A stretch of 64,000 nucleotides of DNA from Cytobacillus citreus (lineage in GTDB: Bacteria; Bacillota; Bacilli; Bacillales; Cytobacillaceae), in contig NZ_JAGYPM010000004.1 in the NCBI RefSeq assembly GCF_018343665.1, forward strand, positions 708,381 through 772,380, in the 5' to 3' direction. The notes under the pieces are model-generated. The model was not told where the DNA came from and did not search any database. It saw nothing but the letters and a program-made list of their open reading frames with translations. The translations under genes and the position numbers were made by a program. Each line of letters opens with the position of its first letter. Position 1 is the first letter of the stretch. Positions 9,248-17,715 of the stretch are shown here, one piece after another.

Positions 9248-9537
9248 TAGCGATACTTCTCCGTTAACTGATTCATGGCTATGCCTGATGGCTGATATAA
9301 TACTTTCACTTGAGAAATCACGTTTTTACTGCCGATTTCGATCATTCGTTCATTCATTTTTTTAATAATGTCAAATAGCTCTGAAAGCTCACCTTCCATT
9401 GTTGTTTCTAATGGATGAACTTCATAGGTAACTCCTGATTCTTCAATGATTTTAATCGCTTCATCTACATAAGGAATGACGTCTTCTCCATTTTTTGTTT
9501 TAGGAATTATTTGTATACTAACTAGTGCATTGTTCAT
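9247..9537 (-). CDS. MTH1187-family thiamine-binding protein
   Basis: A 96-residue protein matching the MTH1187/YkoF-like thiamine-binding fold in length and pattern: an N-terminal strand NALVSIQIIP, a central helix DVIPYVDEAIKIIEESG, the segment YEVHPLETTMEGEL typical of the ligand pocket, and a final helix plus SQVKVLYQP. I chose ATG at 9537 because AAGGAGA lies 8 bases upstream; a longer frame back to 9636 only reads into thiY. It lies between thiY (13-bp gap) and thiX. It may hold thiamine or its pyrimidine moiety in the cytoplasm, or sense it; no enzyme motif is visible. Confidence 0.82.
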   Translation of the reverse strand: MNNALVSIQIIPKTKNGEDVIPYVDEAIKIIEESGVTYEVHPLETTMEGELSELFDIIKKMNERMIEIGSKNVISQVKVLYQPSGIAMNQLTEKYR

Positions 9538-9550
9538 TCTGCTAGTCTCC

Positions 9551-10546
9551 TTACTGTGGTAAATAGTCGTTTGTATAGGCTTTTTTGGCATCAAGTTCTT
9601 TTTCCAATAATTTATTTTCATACATCCAGTTTGCATAGTTTTCCCAAACTTCTAGTTTTTGTTCACCCCATCGTGGAGCATCATCTTGATAACGTGTTGC
9701 TAACCACTCTTGACTTTTCTTAACAAGCTCTTTATCAAGATCAGGAGCCGCTTTCAATAAACTATCTGCTGCTTCAGATGGATGGTCGATCGCAAACTCG
9801 TAGCCTTTAGAAACAGCCTTTAAAAATTTCTTCACTTGTTCCGGATTAGATTGAAGCTTCTTTTCATTTGTTGCAAGTACTGGTGTATAGTAATCTAGCT
9901 TTTCACTATAATCGGTTAAATAGACCATATTGATCTTTTCGCCGCGAAGTTCTGCTTCAATGCCTGTCCAGCCATAATAAATCCAAGCAAAATCAATATC
10001 TCGTTTTACCGCTGTAAAAAAGTCAGTATCCCCCATATTCACAAAGGAAACATCTTCTACATTGGCATTTTCCTGTTGCATCAATGAAGTAATAACGGAT
10101 TTTTCAATTGGAGCTCCCCAACCTCCATATGTTTTTCCAGCAAAATCCTTTGGTGAAGTAATATTTTTCTCCACTGGAGAGGCAAATCCTGACGTATTAT
10201 GCTGGATAACTGCTGCGATTGAAACTAAAGGTACCCCTTGAACACGAGCTTGTGTAATATTTTCCTGATAGCTTACACCAAAATCGGCTTTTCCTGAAGC
10301 AACTAGCTGATCGGCTCCTGCTTCACCAGGCATAATAATCTCAACGTCCAAGCCTTCTTCTTTAAAGTATCCTTTATCCTGTGCAACATATAAACCGGTA
10401 TGATTTGTATTTGGTGTCCAATCAAGAACAACCGTTACCTTCTCATTTTGTTCTTGCTTTTCCTTAACATGATCTGCGGATTCCTTTCCTCCAGCACATC
10501 CTGCGAGAAGCAAGGTTGTAATCATAGTTGCAATTAACCTTTTCAT
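9551..10546 (-). CDS. thiY: Thiamine pyrimidine precursor-binding lipoprotein (ThiY)
   Basis: A 331-residue solute-binding protein of the NMT1/ThiY-like fold. It has a lipoprotein signal peptide (LLLAGC), then VVLDWTPNTNHTGLYVAQ, the start shared by ThiY and Thi5-type pyrimidine-binding proteins, and GWGAPIE and FAWIYYGWTG further on. ATG at 10546 has GGAGG 8 bases upstream; the more distal ATG at 10561 is less well placed. It is the first gene after the TPP riboswitch and should capture HMP or formylaminopyrimidine from degraded thiamine for the ThiXZ importer. Confidence 0.88.
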   Translation of the reverse strand: MKRLIATMITTLLLAGCAGGKESADHVKEKQEQNEKVTVVLDWTPNTNHTGLYVAQDKGYFKEEGLDVEIIMPGEAGADQLVASGKADFGVSYQENITQARVQGVPLVSIAAVIQHNTSGFASPVEKNITSPKDFAGKTYGGWGAPIEKSVITSLMQQENANVEDVSFVNMGDTDFFTAVKRDIDFAWIYYGWTGIEAELRGEKINMVYLTDYSEKLDYYTPVLATNEKKLQSNPEQVKKFLKAVSKGYEFAIDHPSEAADSLLKAAPDLDKELVKKSQEWLATRYQDDAPRWGEQKLEVWENYANWMYENKLLEKELDAKKAYTNDYLPQ

Positions 10547-10589
10547 GACATTTTCCTCCAAAGTGAATTGTATTCATGGTAACTCCAGA

Positions 10590-10626
10590 AAAAATAAAAA
10601 ACACCCGGATGAGAACCCGCGCGTCC
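10590..10626 (-). terminator. Attenuator hairpin of the TPP riboswitch
   Basis: On the minus strand an imperfect stem (ACGCGCGG with CCGGGTGT, one mismatch and one G-U pair) is followed by TTTTTTATTTTTT about 45 bases before thiY. It lies directly after the aptamer, where the expression platform is expected. Confidence 0.7.
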
Positions 10627-10647
10627 ATGAACAAACATATCTATTCT

Positions 10648-10746
10648 TCATTCGAATATGTTTCCTCCGCTGGTCTTAACCAGATCAGGTTCAAAGGGTC
10701 AGGACCTCACAGATCCAATCTCAACCGGTAACACCGGTTCCCCTAC
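10648..10746 (-). promoter_or_regulatory. TPP (THI-box) riboswitch aptamer
   Basis: The minus strand contains the diagnostic THI-box: AGGGGAACCGG at the 5' end, TTGAGA, then GACCCTTTGAACCTGATCTG followed by GTTAAGACCAGCGGAGG. These are the pyrimidine- and pyrophosphate-sensing halves of the aptamer. With the following terminator it should shut off thiY through tatD when TPP is abundant. Confidence 0.95.
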
Positions 10747-11046
10747 AATTCTAATGCTATTTATTTTTTCAGATACTCTATTATAACAAAAATAAGAAAG
10801 CGTACTAGCATAAATATGAAATCTTTTTGCTAGTGTTAAGAAGTTTATCTTGAGAAGGAGATTTTTTATCACATTAATGAGCATGTCCCTCAAGATTATA
10901 CAGTTGAAAGTACTATAGTACCTTTCCTTGCTAGTGGATTTAATACTCGGTATAGTTTATTTGAATACTGAAAATCTAGTGGAGAAGTGATTAGTAAGCG
11001 GGAATAATAAATTTTAAAAAATCAGTATGAAAGGAGGAAAGCCAAG

Positions 11047-11469
11047 ATGTATGAACTTAAGACAAAAGAAACTGATAGTAGCGTCATTGAATTTATCGAA
11101 AAAGTCGATAACGTCAAAAAGAGGAAAGATGCATATGATTTGTTGGATATCTTTACGGAAGTGACAGGTTTTCAGCCTAAGATGTGGGGGCCTAGCATTA
11201 TTGGGTTCGGTTCATACCATTATGTATACGAATCTGGGCACGCAGGAGATGCACCACTTGTTGGCTTTTCACCTCGCAAAGCAAAAATCAGTCTATATCT
11301 TACAATGGAAGAAAAAGAACGAGAAACATTACTAGAGAGTTTTGGCAAGCATACATCAGGAAAAGCTTGTATTTATATTAATAAACTAGATGACGTAGAT
11401 TTAGAAATATTAAAGAAGTTAATTGAAAAAACGGTTAACTACTTTGCGAAAAAATATCCCAAAAATTGA
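11047..11469 (+). CDS. DUF1801 domain protein
   Basis: A 140-residue cytosolic protein with the DUF1801 pattern: a helical N-terminus (FIEKVDNVKKRKDAYDLL), then PKMWGPSIIGFGSYHY, GFSPRKAKISLYL, and a terminal helix DLEILKKLIEKTVNYFAKKYP. The family (YdhG-like) has no established reaction, though it folds like small ligand-binding or iron-handling proteins. AAAGGAGG precedes the ATG. It is the first of three short genes in the same direction, followed by two VOC proteins, but the gaps (80 and 45 bp) do not prove an operon. Confidence 0.8.
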   Translation: MYELKTKETDSSVIEFIEKVDNVKKRKDAYDLLDIFTEVTGFQPKMWGPSIIGFGSYHYVYESGHAGDAPLVGFSPRKAKISLYLTMEEKERETLLESFGKHTSGKACIYINKLDDVDLEILKKLIEKTVNYFAKKYPKN

Positions 11470-11549
11470 TTTTTAAATGAATCAAGTGTTATTTTTTAAG
11501 ATATAAGGGTGGAAAAGCATCCTAACGATCTAGTGAAAGGAGAAGAAAT

Positions 11550-11921
11550 ATGAGTATTGGGGCATTTTCTGTTAGTTTAACGGTAAAGGATATTCAAGCT
11601 TCAAAAACATTTTATGAGAAACTTGGCTTTAACGTTTTTGGTGGAAATATCGATCAAAACTGGTTAATCATGAAAAATGAAGACAGTATAATTGGCCTTT
11701 TTCAAGGTATGTTTGAAAAGAATATTTTAACTTTTAATCCTGGGTGGGACAGTAATGCTGAAGAAGTAAATCCTTTTAAGGATGTTAGGGTATTACAGGA
11801 GGAACTTAGAGAAAAAGGAATTAACTTTATTAACGAAGCAAATGTGGCAACTGAAGGCCCAGGCAGCTTTATGATTGAGGATCCAGATGGCAATCTAATC
11901 CTTGTCGATCAACACAGGTAG
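11550..11921 (+). CDS. VOC-family (glyoxalase/bleomycin resistance-type) protein
   Basis: A 123-residue single VOC unit made of two beta-alpha-beta-beta-beta modules. It begins FSVSLTVKDIQASKTFYEKLGF and ends with the module signature GPGSFMIEDPDGNLILVDQ. Family members bind a divalent metal through residues at the ends of the strands and carry out glyoxalase, dioxygenase, fosfomycin resistance or ligand-sequestering roles; the substrate cannot be told here. An AAAGGAGAAG sequence lies before the ATG. Another VOC gene follows after 45 bp. Confidence 0.82.
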   Translation: MSIGAFSVSLTVKDIQASKTFYEKLGFNVFGGNIDQNWLIMKNEDSIIGLFQGMFEKNILTFNPGWDSNAEEVNPFKDVRVLQEELREKGINFINEANVATEGPGSFMIEDPDGNLILVDQHR

Positions 11922-11966
11922 AAATAAAAGTAGTACAAATCTATTGAATATACTAGGAGGTTAATC

Positions 11967-12362
11967 ATGGGAAGAGTCGTTCATTTTGAAATTCACGTAA
12001 ATAACATGGAACAGGCAAAAACATTTTATGGAGAGGTATTTGGCTGGACGTTTCAAGACTGGAGCGAATATGCTCGAATGCCTTACTTCGGGGTTGTAAC
12101 AGGAGATGAAAATGAACTAGGAATCAATGGTGCTTTAATGCAACGTCAAAGTGCTTCACCTGAAGCAAATCAAGCTTTAAATGCCTATGTTTGCACAATC
12201 GGCGTAGAAGATTATGATGCATCAGAAGCTAAAATCATTCAGAATGGCGGAAAAGTCGCAATGCCAAAATATGCTTTACCTGGAATGGCATGGCAGGGAT
12301 ATTATTTAGATACAGAGGGAAATATCTTCGGGTTACATCAGCCTGATGTTAATGCTAAATAA
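11967..12362 (+). CDS. VOC-family protein (second)
   Basis: A 131-residue VOC protein of a different subgroup from its neighbour: it starts VVHFEIHVNNMEQAKTFYGEVFGW, the form seen in PhnB/YdfO-like predicted enzymes, and ends WQGYYLDTEGNIFGLHQPD, where a glutamate/histidine metal-ligand pattern is plausible. AGGAGG is well spaced before the ATG. The substrate is unknown. Transcription probably ends at the palindromic repeat just downstream. Confidence 0.82.
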   Translation: MGRVVHFEIHVNNMEQAKTFYGEVFGWTFQDWSEYARMPYFGVVTGDENELGINGALMQRQSASPEANQALNAYVCTIGVEDYDASEAKIIQNGGKVAMPKYALPGMAWQGYYLDTEGNIFGLHQPDVNAK

Positions 12363-12397
12363 GGAAATAAAAAAATTGAATCACTGAGAATATATCT

Positions 12398-12450
12398 GGC
12401 TAAGGTGCCTGACCCCAAAATGTTTTAATTCGCTGGGGGTCAGGCACTTT
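12398..12450. repeat. GTGCCTG(A/T)CCCC palindromic repeat, copy 3, between convergent genes
   Basis: Arms GGCTAAGGTGCCTGACCCC and GGGGGTCAGGCACTT surround about 18 bases. It lies between the VOC gene (plus) and the protease fusion (minus), where it can terminate both. It is close to copy 1 in both arms. Confidence 0.75.
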
Positions 12451-12452
12451 AT

Positions 12453-13862
12453 TTAAGTATGTTCAATAAAATTTTCTGCAAAATGATATATTTTCTCCGA
12501 AGGTACTGCCAGATTTAGATTTTGTCCTTTATTAAAACCTGCAGTAATAAGGCCTACTAGCCTCCCATTCATATCCAGCAGGGCACCACCTGAGCTTCCG
12601 TTGGAAATCGGAGCAGTGAATTGGATCATCGGTATATTATCAATATCTCTGAAACCGGAAACAATACCATCGGAAACGGAATTAAATAACCCTAAAGGAC
12701 TTCCGATGGCAACAATCTTCTGCCCTCGAACTAATTGACCATCTGTTTTTACCGAGAGAGGTGCGCAGTTTTTATTCACTTTAATAATAGCCAGGTCATA
12801 TAGCTGATGATATTTAATAAAATTATCAGTAATATATTCTTCTGTTTCATTTTCGTAGAGCACTGAATAATAATGCCCACCCGCAACCACGTGTAGATTC
12901 GTTACAATATACCCCTGACTATGGATGACAACACCAGAGCCGCCGCATACAATATTATCTTCATTATCATACACTGTAATCATGACAACAGAGTTTGACA
13001 GACCAGCCAACTGCTCATAACTGAGTTCTTCCGTTTTTGCAAGAGCTTTGTTCTGTTTTACAGTAATGGATACCTTAGGTCGGGAAATCGGCTCCAGTGT
13101 TGTGGGTTTGGATGTATGTCCTAAATTCGGTGCAGGTGAAAAATCCGGTATTTTTACATTATCCGAATACAGGTTGCTGCACTTATATAATGTTGAGTAT
13201 GTATCGATTTCATGATCCAAATGGACAATATCCTCTTTTGGGTTCAAATAGCATATGTCACAGCCAAGTCTAGATAAGAAATACAAAAATAATAATTCAT
13301 GCTGTTTAATATCCCCGATAAAAACGACTTTAGGAGTAGTTTCGGTATTAAAAAGTCTTGGCAAATAGATTTCGATCCAGCACAAAAATTTAATAACAAA
13401 ATTTTTAAGTAAAGTTGCACTGGAATGAGGATTGATTTTTTTATACATGGATAGTATCTGCAGAAAGGTGAGTTTTTTCGTCCATTCAAGGATTTCGTTG
13501 TCTAACCCCGTGCACAGATTTGTTTGATTAAGTGATTTAGGATCAGTGATGGAATTATTAACGATCGTTTCCCAATTCTCCCAAACGTTTGATAGCCTAT
13601 TAATCTCATCTACATTTGATATTCTCTCAAGACCATTCAACCGTAAATAAGCAGACGCATTTGAAGAAAAATATTGGTCCATTTTTAGAATATTTTCAGT
13701 GTAAAGTTTGATGGTATCAGGAATACCAATATATCTGACAAAAAGGACTTCTTTCGTAACAGAATGATGATCATTTTTATTTATAAGCATAAAATCTTCG
13801 AGAGGATTTTGTGTTTCTTTAAGTTTGACCTTTAAGGCCTTCGTTCTTACTATCATATCCAT
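12453..13862 (-). CDS. YceG-like domain fused to trypsin-like (S1C/HtrA-type) serine protease
   Basis: A 469-residue protein with two parts. Residues about 30-235 resemble the C-terminal half of YceG-type proteins found in TerD/tellurite-type stress clusters (KVVFIGDIKQHELLFLYFL, then SRLGCDICYLNPKE at about 197-210). Residues about 285-469 form a trypsin-like protease with a visible triad: His324 (TNLHVV), Asp356 (LYDLAII) and Ser424 (NGSSGG). No signal peptide, membrane helix or PDZ domain is seen, so it should be cytosolic, unlike HtrA/DegP. GGGAGA suggests ATG at 13856 as an alternative start two codons in. Single gene; target unknown. The protease call is firm, the YceG relation moderate. 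Confidence 0.78.
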   Translation of the reverse strand: MDMIVRTKALKVKLKETQNPLEDFMLINKNDHHSVTKEVLFVRYIGIPDTIKLYTENILKMDQYFSSNASAYLRLNGLERISNVDEINRLSNVWENWETIVNNSITDPKSLNQTNLCTGLDNEILEWTKKLTFLQILSMYKKINPHSSATLLKNFVIKFLCWIEIYLPRLFNTETTPKVVFIGDIKQHELLFLYFLSRLGCDICYLNPKEDIVHLDHEIDTYSTLYKCSNLYSDNVKIPDFSPAPNLGHTSKPTTLEPISRPKVSITVKQNKALAKTEELSYEQLAGLSNSVVMITVYDNEDNIVCGGSGVVIHSQGYIVTNLHVVAGGHYYSVLYENETEEYITDNFIKYHQLYDLAIIKVNKNCAPLSVKTDGQLVRGQKIVAIGSPLGLFNSVSDGIVSGFRDIDNIPMIQFTAPISNGSSGGALLDMNGRLVGLITAGFNKGQNLNLAVPSEKIYHFAENFIEHT

Positions 13863-14055
13863 TCTCCCGTTTACAATTATTTAGTATAATGTCATTATAA
13901 GTAAAATTAATATCAGTGCATAGTTTGAATTTTTTATAGGAATATATTTTCATAGTAAATTAAGCATGTAATTGAGGAAAATAGAGAATTCAATTTTATT
14001 AAAAATACTCATAAAGCACTTTCAATGCGAATAGTGCCTGATCGAGGCGAAAGGG

Positions 14056-14880
14056 ATGTCTGTAAAAATGAGTAAAACGAGTGAAAGAAGTAGATTTGAA
14101 AACAGATTCACAGAAAATGTTATTGAGGTGGCAGCTGTTACTGGGGCATTAGGAATTGGCGCGGGAAGAGCAGGAGGAGACATTATGTGGAATGCGTCAA
14201 TTAATTTGATTGCGTGGAAAAATATGCATAGCAATGAACCTGTTATTAAAGAAGAATTGCGGCTTGAATGGTTGGTTGATGATAAAGAATGGGAACAATC
14301 AAGAGACATTTTGAGAATGAATACAGTTGTTAAATTACAGGTGCGAAGAGCAGAAAAATCATTAATGCTTGTTAAGGTTCTGGAAACAACATATAGAGAT
14401 GAAGAATTGGAAATGATATTGCAGGAATCAATGAAGCCGGTTTTTTACAATGATGAGGTGCTGGGCACTTTTGAACTGGATAAGAGTATTAAAGTTTTTG
14501 AAAAGAACATTTCTTGGGCTAGAGAAGAAGGCAGTTTGTATTTTGATTGGGATGAAGATGAAAATATGATGAAGTCAGCATTGGAAACTACATATATACT
14601 TTTCAAGGATCAGGATGAATGGAACCAGAAAATCAGAAAGTATGCTTCAGAAGAACTGGTTGAGTTAGCAAATGAATGGCTGCAGGATAATGATGAGGCA
14701 GAGATCGATGAGATTACGAAAGAAATGTTCATGAATTTCATGGAATTAAGCAGCATCAGTGTCTATCCAGATGGTGATTTTGAGATGTTCTTTTTTGATG
14801 GAGATATGTTTTGGGGACATTCTATCATTGTAAATGGAAATATTAATGGGGACTTTACTTCGGTTGAAATCGCAGGATAA
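14056..14880 (+). CDS. DUF2262 domain protein
   Basis: A 274-residue acidic cytosolic protein. The C-terminal third has the DUF2262 pattern: FMELSSISVYPDGDFEM, then FFFDGDMFWGHSIIV and NGNINGDFTSVEIAG at the end. The N-terminal part (about 15-140) has a short glycine-rich stretch (TGALGIGAGRAGG) and a region with alternating charged helices. GAGGCG precedes ATG 14056; ATG 14068 with AAAGGG is an alternative. The family has no established activity. It is divergent from the YceG-protease gene across 190 bp. Confidence 0.72.
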   Translation: MSVKMSKTSERSRFENRFTENVIEVAAVTGALGIGAGRAGGDIMWNASINLIAWKNMHSNEPVIKEELRLEWLVDDKEWEQSRDILRMNTVVKLQVRRAEKSLMLVKVLETTYRDEELEMILQESMKPVFYNDEVLGTFELDKSIKVFEKNISWAREEGSLYFDWDEDENMMKSALETTYILFKDQDEWNQKIRKYASEELVELANEWLQDNDEAEIDEITKEMFMNFMELSSISVYPDGDFEMFFFDGDMFWGHSIIVNGNINGDFTSVEIAG

Positions 14881-15096
14881 AAGGATAATAAAAAAGGAAT
14901 GAATGGACGATAGAAGATATTAATAGATTGATAGAAAATTGAAAAGGTAACTTAGCGGGAAATATAAAGTGACCTACTGGCAATCAACAAGTGCTGGGCT
15001 TTATGCACAAAATGGTTTATGAACTGCTATAGAGTCTAGCTAATAATTAAAAACAGAAGAGTAGGGAATCCACCTACTCTTCATAAACGTATATAG

Positions 15097-15441
15097 TTAA
15101 ATTAGAATAAATAGCAATATAAAAGAGATTATCCCTAATAACACAATCATAAATGTTTCTTTAAAACCATCTTTTACACGTATATGCGTAATGGTTCCGC
15201 CAATCGCTGTCACACCAAGTAATAGGGCTCCGACAATTGCGTAATCCTGTTGCCAATAACCAATTATTAATAGAACTGCACCAGCTAGCTCCACAAGCCC
15301 TGTCACTACACGAAACCACTGTGGTAAACGATAATGAACGAAGACTTCACGGTGCATTTTTGAGCCTGTCACCTTTCCAAACCCAGCTGTTAAAAACATA
15401 ACGGCTAATAAACCTTGTAAAACCTGTGCCAAAATCGTCAT
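15097..15441 (-). CDS. DoxX family membrane protein
   Basis: A 114-residue protein with four predicted membrane helices. The N-terminus ILAQVLQGLLAVMFLTAGFGKVTGS is the DoxX signature, with the Gly-Lys turn after helix 1; VELAGAVLLIIGYW marks helix 2. DoxX-type proteins are associated with quinone or thiol redox chemistry, but no specific reaction is assigned here. A strong RBS (GGAGGGA) precedes the ATG. It is one of three DoxX-like genes in the window (also 41219 and 62334). Confidence 0.85.
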   Translation of the reverse strand: MTILAQVLQGLLAVMFLTAGFGKVTGSKMHREVFVHYRLPQWFRVVTGLVELAGAVLLIIGYWQQDYAIVGALLLGVTAIGGTITHIRVKDGFKETFMIVLLGIISFILLFILI

Positions 15442-15758
15442 TCTATCCCTCCTTCCTTATTAAAAACAATTGTCATTTGTTTAATATATGTATTTTTTCT
15501 TGCAATGTTATATTCGTGATATGCCCATTTTATCGATAATTGTTCTTTTAGAACCCATTTTAAAAAATAGGCAGGAACAGTTAGATGCCATTATTGAAAT
15601 CTTCTTTGTATTGACAAAATTTCAGACCGATTTAAGCACAAAATGTAATAAGAGTTATCAATCTTATAGAACGAAATAATTAAGATGGAATTGAAAAAAG
15701 AAAAACTGAAAGAATAGAGTTTAATGTCGATATCTTAAATCTAAAATGGTGGTTTTTT
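15442..15758. other. Intergenic region without convincing gene
   Basis: This 317-bp AT-rich stretch includes a 63-codon plus frame (15488-15679), but it lacks an RBS and a recognisable composition, so I do not call it. The region holds the promoters of the DoxX gene (minus) and the Nudix gene (plus). Confidence 0.4.
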
Positions 15759-16199
15759 ATGGAAAATAACTTGGTATTTGGCGAAAAAATAGATGGTCTT
15801 GATTATGAAATAAGAGAAGGTGTATATGCGGTTATCTTTAACTCTGCCAAAGATAAAATTGCTGCTGTTCGAACAACAAGAGGACATTATTTTTTACCTG
15901 GCGGCGGGATTGAAAATAGTGAAACATTCGAGGAGTGTCTCAGCAGAGAGGTTTTAGAGGAAACAGGATATGAGGTATTGATAGGTAGATATATAGGAAA
16001 AGTCATGAGGTATTTTCTCTCAACAAAAAGAGAACCAATATTAAGTGATGGTTATTTTTACTTGGCACAGTTCCTAAACAATGTGCAAGAACCGATTGAT
16101 GACGACCACTACTTAGAATGGGTAGATGTAGAAAGGATTGAAGAATTATTTTTTCACGATCATCAGATTTTGGCGGTTAAAGAAGGTTTAAAGATATAG
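15759..16199 (+). CDS. Nudix hydrolase
   Basis: A 146-residue Nudix protein. The Nudix box runs from about residue 49: GGGIENSETFEECLSREVLE followed by ETGYEV, so the essential REVLEE glutamates are intact. Such enzymes hydrolyse nucleoside diphosphates linked to another moiety, and may clean up oxidised nucleotides or act on nucleotide sugars; the substrate is unknown. The start follows GGTGG with moderate spacing. It appears to be a single-gene unit. Confidence 0.9.
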   Translation: MENNLVFGEKIDGLDYEIREGVYAVIFNSAKDKIAAVRTTRGHYFLPGGGIENSETFEECLSREVLEETGYEVLIGRYIGKVMRYFLSTKREPILSDGYFYLAQFLNNVQEPIDDDHYLEWVDVERIEELFFHDHQILAVKEGLKI

Positions 16200-16387
16200 A
16201 GTTTCGGATTTGTTTAAATATTGATCATCACATATACAAAATATGGTATTATTCAATGTAAGAGTATCTCGAAAAAAATTAAAGTTATCATTGTGGTACT
16301 CTTTTTAGCTAATCGGAAAGTTTAAGTTTATTAACGTAATAAAGTAAAGAGAGTTTTCAATTAAATATCTGCTATTAAGATCGCATA

Positions 16388-16440
16388 AGAAAAACTAAGG
16401 CATTTGCCAAAAAGGACTTGGCGAACGCCGAGTTTTTCTA
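16388..16440. terminator. Long hairpin upstream of GalT-like gene
   Basis: Arms AGAAAAACT and AGTTTTTCT, with inner GGC/GCC pairs, form a near-symmetrical hairpin about 25 bases upstream of the next start codon. T-rich 3' arm fits a terminator for the Nudix transcript, but its closeness to the GalT-like gene also allows a leader role. Confidence 0.5.
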
Positions 16441-16464
16441 ATTATCCATTAAGGGGGAGGAATA

Positions 16465-17481
16465 ATGGGAATCAATTTTCAGAAAAAAGAAGAGTGGTTT
16501 ATGTTTTATGATAAGCAAGGAAATGCGATTGAAAGAAAAACGGAGGTTCGTTTTGATCCACTGACAGGGGAATCATCTCGACTTATTTTTAATCCTGGGA
16601 TAACATTTACTCCTCCAGATTATACAGATATGGCTGCGGAAACGGGTGGAGCGAAATGTCCGTTCTGCCCGGAAAATTTACTAAAGCTGACGCCAATTTT
16701 TCCAAAGGATATTACTGAACAAGGTCGAATTTCACAAGGAGAAGCGGTTCTGTTCCCAAATCTTTTCCCTTATAGCAAGCATAATGGGGTTGTCATTTTC
16801 TCTGAACAGCATTATGTTCGAGTAGAAGAATTTACACAGAAATTAATAATGGATGCATTCATAGCAGCACAGAATTATATTCAAAAAATAGCTGAAATTG
16901 ATTCAGAGGTACGCTATGTATCTATTAACTGGAATTATCTCCCTTATTCAGGTGGGAGTGTCCTTCATCCACATATTCAGGTCAGCGGTTCTGATTCACC
17001 AACGAACTATCAGGCACTTGTAAGTCAAAAAGCAGATGCTTATAAAGGTGATAATGATTATTTTACTTCTCTATATGAAATAGAAAAATCACTTGCCGAA
17101 AGATGGATTGGGGAAAAGGGAAGTGTCGCTTGGATGCATGCATTTGCACCAAAAAGTCAAAATGATTTTGTAGGAATTTTCCGTGGCAAGTATACGATTA
17201 ATGATATTACTGAACAGGATTGGGCAGATTTTGCCGATGGCTTAAAGGCAATGTTTGCAACGATGTCAGAGCAAGGGTTCGCGAGCTTTAACATGGCATT
17301 AATGGCCTCAATGGATGCAGATTCCAATCAGCCGATTCATGTACGACTTATTCCACGATTTACAATTGGATTACTTGGCACAAGTGATATGAATTTTTTC
17401 CAAGCCCTTCATCAAGAGCCGCTTACATATAAAGTACCGGAAGAAGTAGCTGCTTTAGCGCGTCAACATTTCAAAGAATAA
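16465..17481 (+). CDS. HIT-like galactose-1-phosphate uridylyltransferase family protein
   Basis: A 338-residue protein of the GalT/HIT superfamily. It has a zinc-type CPFCPENL (about 65-72) and the active-site motif SVLHPHIQVSG (about 171-181), the HxH of nucleotidyl/uridylyl transferases. GalT transfers UMP between UDP-glucose and galactose-1-phosphate. No galK or galE is nearby, and nagA lies just downstream, so a role with another hexosamine-1-phosphate is conceivable but unproven. AAGGGGGAGG gives a strong start. A clear terminator separates it from nagA. Confidence 0.75.
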   Translation: MGINFQKKEEWFMFYDKQGNAIERKTEVRFDPLTGESSRLIFNPGITFTPPDYTDMAAETGGAKCPFCPENLLKLTPIFPKDITEQGRISQGEAVLFPNLFPYSKHNGVVIFSEQHYVRVEEFTQKLIMDAFIAAQNYIQKIAEIDSEVRYVSINWNYLPYSGGSVLHPHIQVSGSDSPTNYQALVSQKADAYKGDNDYFTSLYEIEKSLAERWIGEKGSVAWMHAFAPKSQNDFVGIFRGKYTINDITEQDWADFADGLKAMFATMSEQGFASFNMALMASMDADSNQPIHVRLIPRFTIGLLGTSDMNFFQALHQEPLTYKVPEEVAALARQHFKE

Positions 17482-17550
17482 ATGAATAAGTTCCTAGCAT
17501 TTATTCATAATTGAAAAAAGCATGGCTGTCTAATCAGGCCACTAAATAAG

Positions 17551-17593
17551 AGCGTGGGAAGAAAAAACATTTTGTTTTTTCCTACGCTTTTTG
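17551..17593 (+). terminator. Rho-independent terminator after GalT-like gene
   Basis: AGCGTGGGAAGAAAAAAC and GTTTTTTCCTACGCT form a long stem with a short loop, followed by a T run. Confidence 0.85.
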
Positions 17594-17715
17594 TATTGTT
17601 AAACTTCTAAATAAATTTTTTTCGTAAAATAATATTTAAGAGAAAATGATTTACGCATGAAAGACATAATGTTATATTTTTTGAAAAGTGTGTGTATTTT
17701 AAAGGATGTGTTGAA

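Noticed and set aside
10699..10893. 64-codon minus-strand frame across the TPP riboswitch
   Set aside because: It covers the aptamer sequence and has no RBS.
15488..15679. 63-codon plus-strand frame
   Set aside because: No RBS, low-complexity hydrophobic start, no recognisable family.
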